This document shows, piece after piece, positions 62,380 to 64,000 of a stretch of DNA of 64,000 nucleotides. The translations under genes were made by a program, and so were the position numbers. The DNA is from Pseudomonas sp. PDM14 (GTDB taxonomy: Bacteria; Pseudomonadota; Gammaproteobacteria; Pseudomonadales; Pseudomonadaceae). Under the pieces are notes generated by a model. It did no database searches. It had not been told where the DNA came from and worked only from the letters and a program-made list of their open reading frames with translations. The stretch is from positions 248,001 to 312,000 of the forward strand of contig NZ_JACVAQ010000001.1 in the NCBI RefSeq assembly GCF_014851905.1, written 5' to 3'. Position 1 is the first letter of the stretch, and each line of letters starts with the position of its first letter.

Positions 62380-63189
62380 ATGCGCGTCGTCCTTATCACC
62401 GGCGCCGCCAGCGGCCTCGGCTGGCACCTCGCACAGGCCTGCCATGCACGCGGTGATCACCTGCTGCTCACCGACATCGACGCCGCCGGCCTCAGCGCCC
62501 GCGCTGCCGAACTTGACCCGAACCGGGTCTTGGCGATTGCCGGCAACATCTGCGAACCGAGCCTGCACCACGATCTGCTGACCGCCTGCCGCCGGCGTTT
62601 CGGCCGCCTCGACGTATTGATCAACAATGCCGGCATCACCCACCGCTCGCCGACCGTGCACACCAACCCGGCGGTACTGCGCAAGGTCATGGCGGTGGAT
62701 TACCACGCGCCGCTGGAGTTGACCCTCAGCGCCCTGCCGCTGCTGCGCGAAAGCCGTGGCCAGGTCGCCGCGATCGGTTCCATGGCCGGCTGGATGCCGG
62801 TGCTCGGACGCGCCGGCTATTGCGCGGCGAAGAGTGCCCTGAGCCAGGCCTTCGAGGTGCTGCGTGGGGAAGTCGCCCAAGACGGCATCCACCTGCTGAT
62901 GGTCTACCCGAGCTTTCTCGACACCGCCATCGACCGCAACGCCCTCGGCGCCGATGGCAAACCGGCTGGCCACGCGCGCTCGACCATCGGCACCGTGCGC
63001 TCCGCCGCCCACATGGCCGAACAGCTGCTCGACGCCCTCAAGCGCCGCCAGCAACGGCTGTTCCCGGATCGCGGCAGCTGGGCGGCCAGCCTGCTCTGGC
63101 GCATCGCCCCGGCCTTCTACTACCGGCAGATGAGCCGCCGCTTCGCGGGCGAACTGCCCGCGCCTACAACACAGCAGAACATCCCATGA
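62380..63189 (+). CDS. short-chain dehydrogenase/reductase
   Basis: A 269-residue classical SDR. The cofactor motif is TGAASGLG, then NNAG, the catalytic Ser in AIGSMAGWMP, and YCAAK with Tyr and Lys. Asp after strand 2 (LLTDIDA) suggests NAD+ preference. It begins directly at the base following the transporter stop and overlaps the next gene by 4 bases. It would interconvert an alcohol and a ketone, the latter a possible substrate of the adjacent monooxygenase. Confidence 0.92.
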   Translation: MRVVLITGAASGLGWHLAQACHARGDHLLLTDIDAAGLSARAAELDPNRVLAIAGNICEPSLHHDLLTACRRRFGRLDVLINNAGITHRSPTVHTNPAVLRKVMAVDYHAPLELTLSALPLLRESRGQVAAIGSMAGWMPVLGRAGYCAAKSALSQAFEVLRGEVAQDGIHLLMVYPSFLDTAIDRNALGADGKPAGHARSTIGTVRSAAHMAEQLLDALKRRQQRLFPDRGSWAASLLWRIAPAFYYRQMSRRFAGELPAPTTQQNIP

Positions 63190-63920
63190 GCGCGACCACC
63201 TACGCCTTGGGCGCCTTCATCCTGCTGGCCTACACCCTGGAGGCCATCACCGGCTTCGGCAGCATCGTCATCGCCCTGTCACTCGGCGCCCTGCTGCTGC
63301 CCATCGACCAGTTGCTGCCGGTGCTGGTGCCGCTGAACATCTGCATGACCGGCTTCCTGGTCAGCCGCCACTGGCGCCTGATCGACCGCCGCCTGCTACT
63401 GGGCATGATCCTGCCGGGCATGGCCATCGGCACCCTGGCCGGTTATCTGCTGCTGCCGTACCTGGACGAGGTGTCGCTGAAGCGCGGCTTCGGCGTGCTC
63501 ATCCTCTGGTTCGCTGGCCGCGAGCTGTGGCGCCTGCAGCGCAAGGCGCCAGCGCGCGAACACACGCCGAACTGGGTGATGCGCCTGGCCACCACCGCCG
63601 CCGGCATCTGCCACGGCCTGTTCGCATCCGGCGGGCCGCTGCTGGTGTTCGCCCTGGCCACCACGACCCTGGACAAGGCACGCCTGCGCGCCACCCTGGT
63701 CAGCGTCTGGTTCAGCCTCAACAGCCTGCTGACCCTGGCCTTCCTGCTCGACGGCCGCCTGGTCCCGGCGCTGCCGCAGGTGCTGCTGTATGCGCCACTG
63801 CTGCTGGTCGGCGTGTGGCTCGGCGAACGCCTGCACCGGCGCATCGACGAGCGCCATTTCCGCATCGCCATCTATGCCCTGCTGTTGATCACCGGCACGC
63901 TGCTGTTGGTAGGCCCTTGA
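63186..63920 (+). CDS. TauE/SafE-family sulfite exporter-like membrane protein
   Basis: A 244-residue membrane protein with seven or eight helices. The family repeat motif is seen as LEAITGFGSIVIALSLGALL and the second copy as GICHGLFASGGPLLVFAL. TauE/SafE proteins export sulfite, sulfoacetate or other organic anions. It is the last gene of the operon. Together with the BASS transporter it suggests uptake and efflux of an organosulfur or organic-acid compound; this is inference. Confidence 0.9.
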   Translation: MSATTYALGAFILLAYTLEAITGFGSIVIALSLGALLLPIDQLLPVLVPLNICMTGFLVSRHWRLIDRRLLLGMILPGMAIGTLAGYLLLPYLDEVSLKRGFGVLILWFAGRELWRLQRKAPAREHTPNWVMRLATTAAGICHGLFASGGPLLVFALATTTLDKARLRATLVSVWFSLNSLLTLAFLLDGRLVPALPQVLLYAPLLLVGVWLGERLHRRIDERHFRIAIYALLLITGTLLLVGP

Positions 63921-64000
63921 AAAACGTTAGCGAGGCAGCCAGCGCAAGGCAAAAGCAGGCGAAAAGGCGGAGTTTACGAGCTGTAAATGAGCACTTTGAG
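63921..64000. repeat. possible dispersed repeat truncated by the window edge
   Basis: The last 80 bases (AAACGTTAGCGAGGCAGCC ... CGAGCTGTAAATGAGCACTTTGAG) carry a sequence that I remember as a recurrent intergenic element in Pseudomonas genomes. No stem or open frame can be judged because the window ends inside it. Confidence 0.4.

Overview
The window is a high-GC Gammaproteobacterial chromosome segment, almost certainly a Pseudomonas of the P. aeruginosa / P. mendocina-oleovorans side of the genus. The best argument is gene order. The stretch from dusA-tal through rssC-rssB, a PilZ gene, mlaA, a thioesterase, a HAD-like protein, queF, a cupredoxin, an ABC exporter, fadE, sagS, ospR, gpx, msrB, alaA and htpX to deaD follows, from memory, the PA2795-PA2840 order of P. 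aeruginosa. Genes are dense, with many ATGA overlaps. There is no transposase, integrase, phage gene, CRISPR array or rRNA.

Region 1 (about 0.4-15.5 kb) is an accessory and regulatory part of a PQQ-dependent alcohol oxidation system: a cytosolic histidine kinase and LuxR-type regulator pair, an ABC exporter of the PQQ-dehydrogenase-associated type, a CxxxCW rhodanese-like periplasmic protein, ErbR/AgmR, a DMT transporter, the NosP-NahK nitric-oxide/heme sensing pair, a porin and the protease PqqF. The quinoprotein dehydrogenases and pqqA-E are not in the window. Three short boxes beginning TAC(C/T)T(T/G)GGT precede transcription units here and may be sites for one of the LuxR-type regulators.

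Region 2 (15.5-24.2 kb) holds a class I HMG-CoA reductase homologue and a TetR-controlled operon: dienoyl-CoA isomerase-like crotonase, CrtI/retinol-saturase-like FAD oxidoreductase, NAD(P)H-dependent [2Fe-2S] flavoprotein reductase, acyl-CoA ligase and a YheT-type hydrolase. Two copies of one operator-like sequence lie before the crotonase and before the FAD enzyme. This is the best candidate for an undescribed pathway: activation as CoA ester, double-bond movement, and redox change of an unsaturated or isoprenoid acid.

Region 3 (24.2-58.2 kb) is mostly conserved core: tRNA modification (dusA, queF), transaldolase, RssB/RssC signalling, lipid transport (mlaA, FadL), beta-oxidation (fadE), an RND efflux pair, an ABC exporter, a tRNA-Gly/tRNA-Glu operon, methionine sulfoxide repair (fRMsr and MsrB), the OspR/Gpx peroxide module with a clear palindromic operator, SagS, heat-shock HtpX behind a sigma-32-type promoter, and the DeaD helicase.

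Region 4 (58.2-64 kb) is accessory: a spermidine-synthase-fold protein and an AraC regulator, divergent from a tight four-gene operon of flavin monooxygenase, BASS-type symporter, short-chain dehydrogenase and TauE-like exporter. The last 80 bases look like the edge of a dispersed Pseudomonas repeat.
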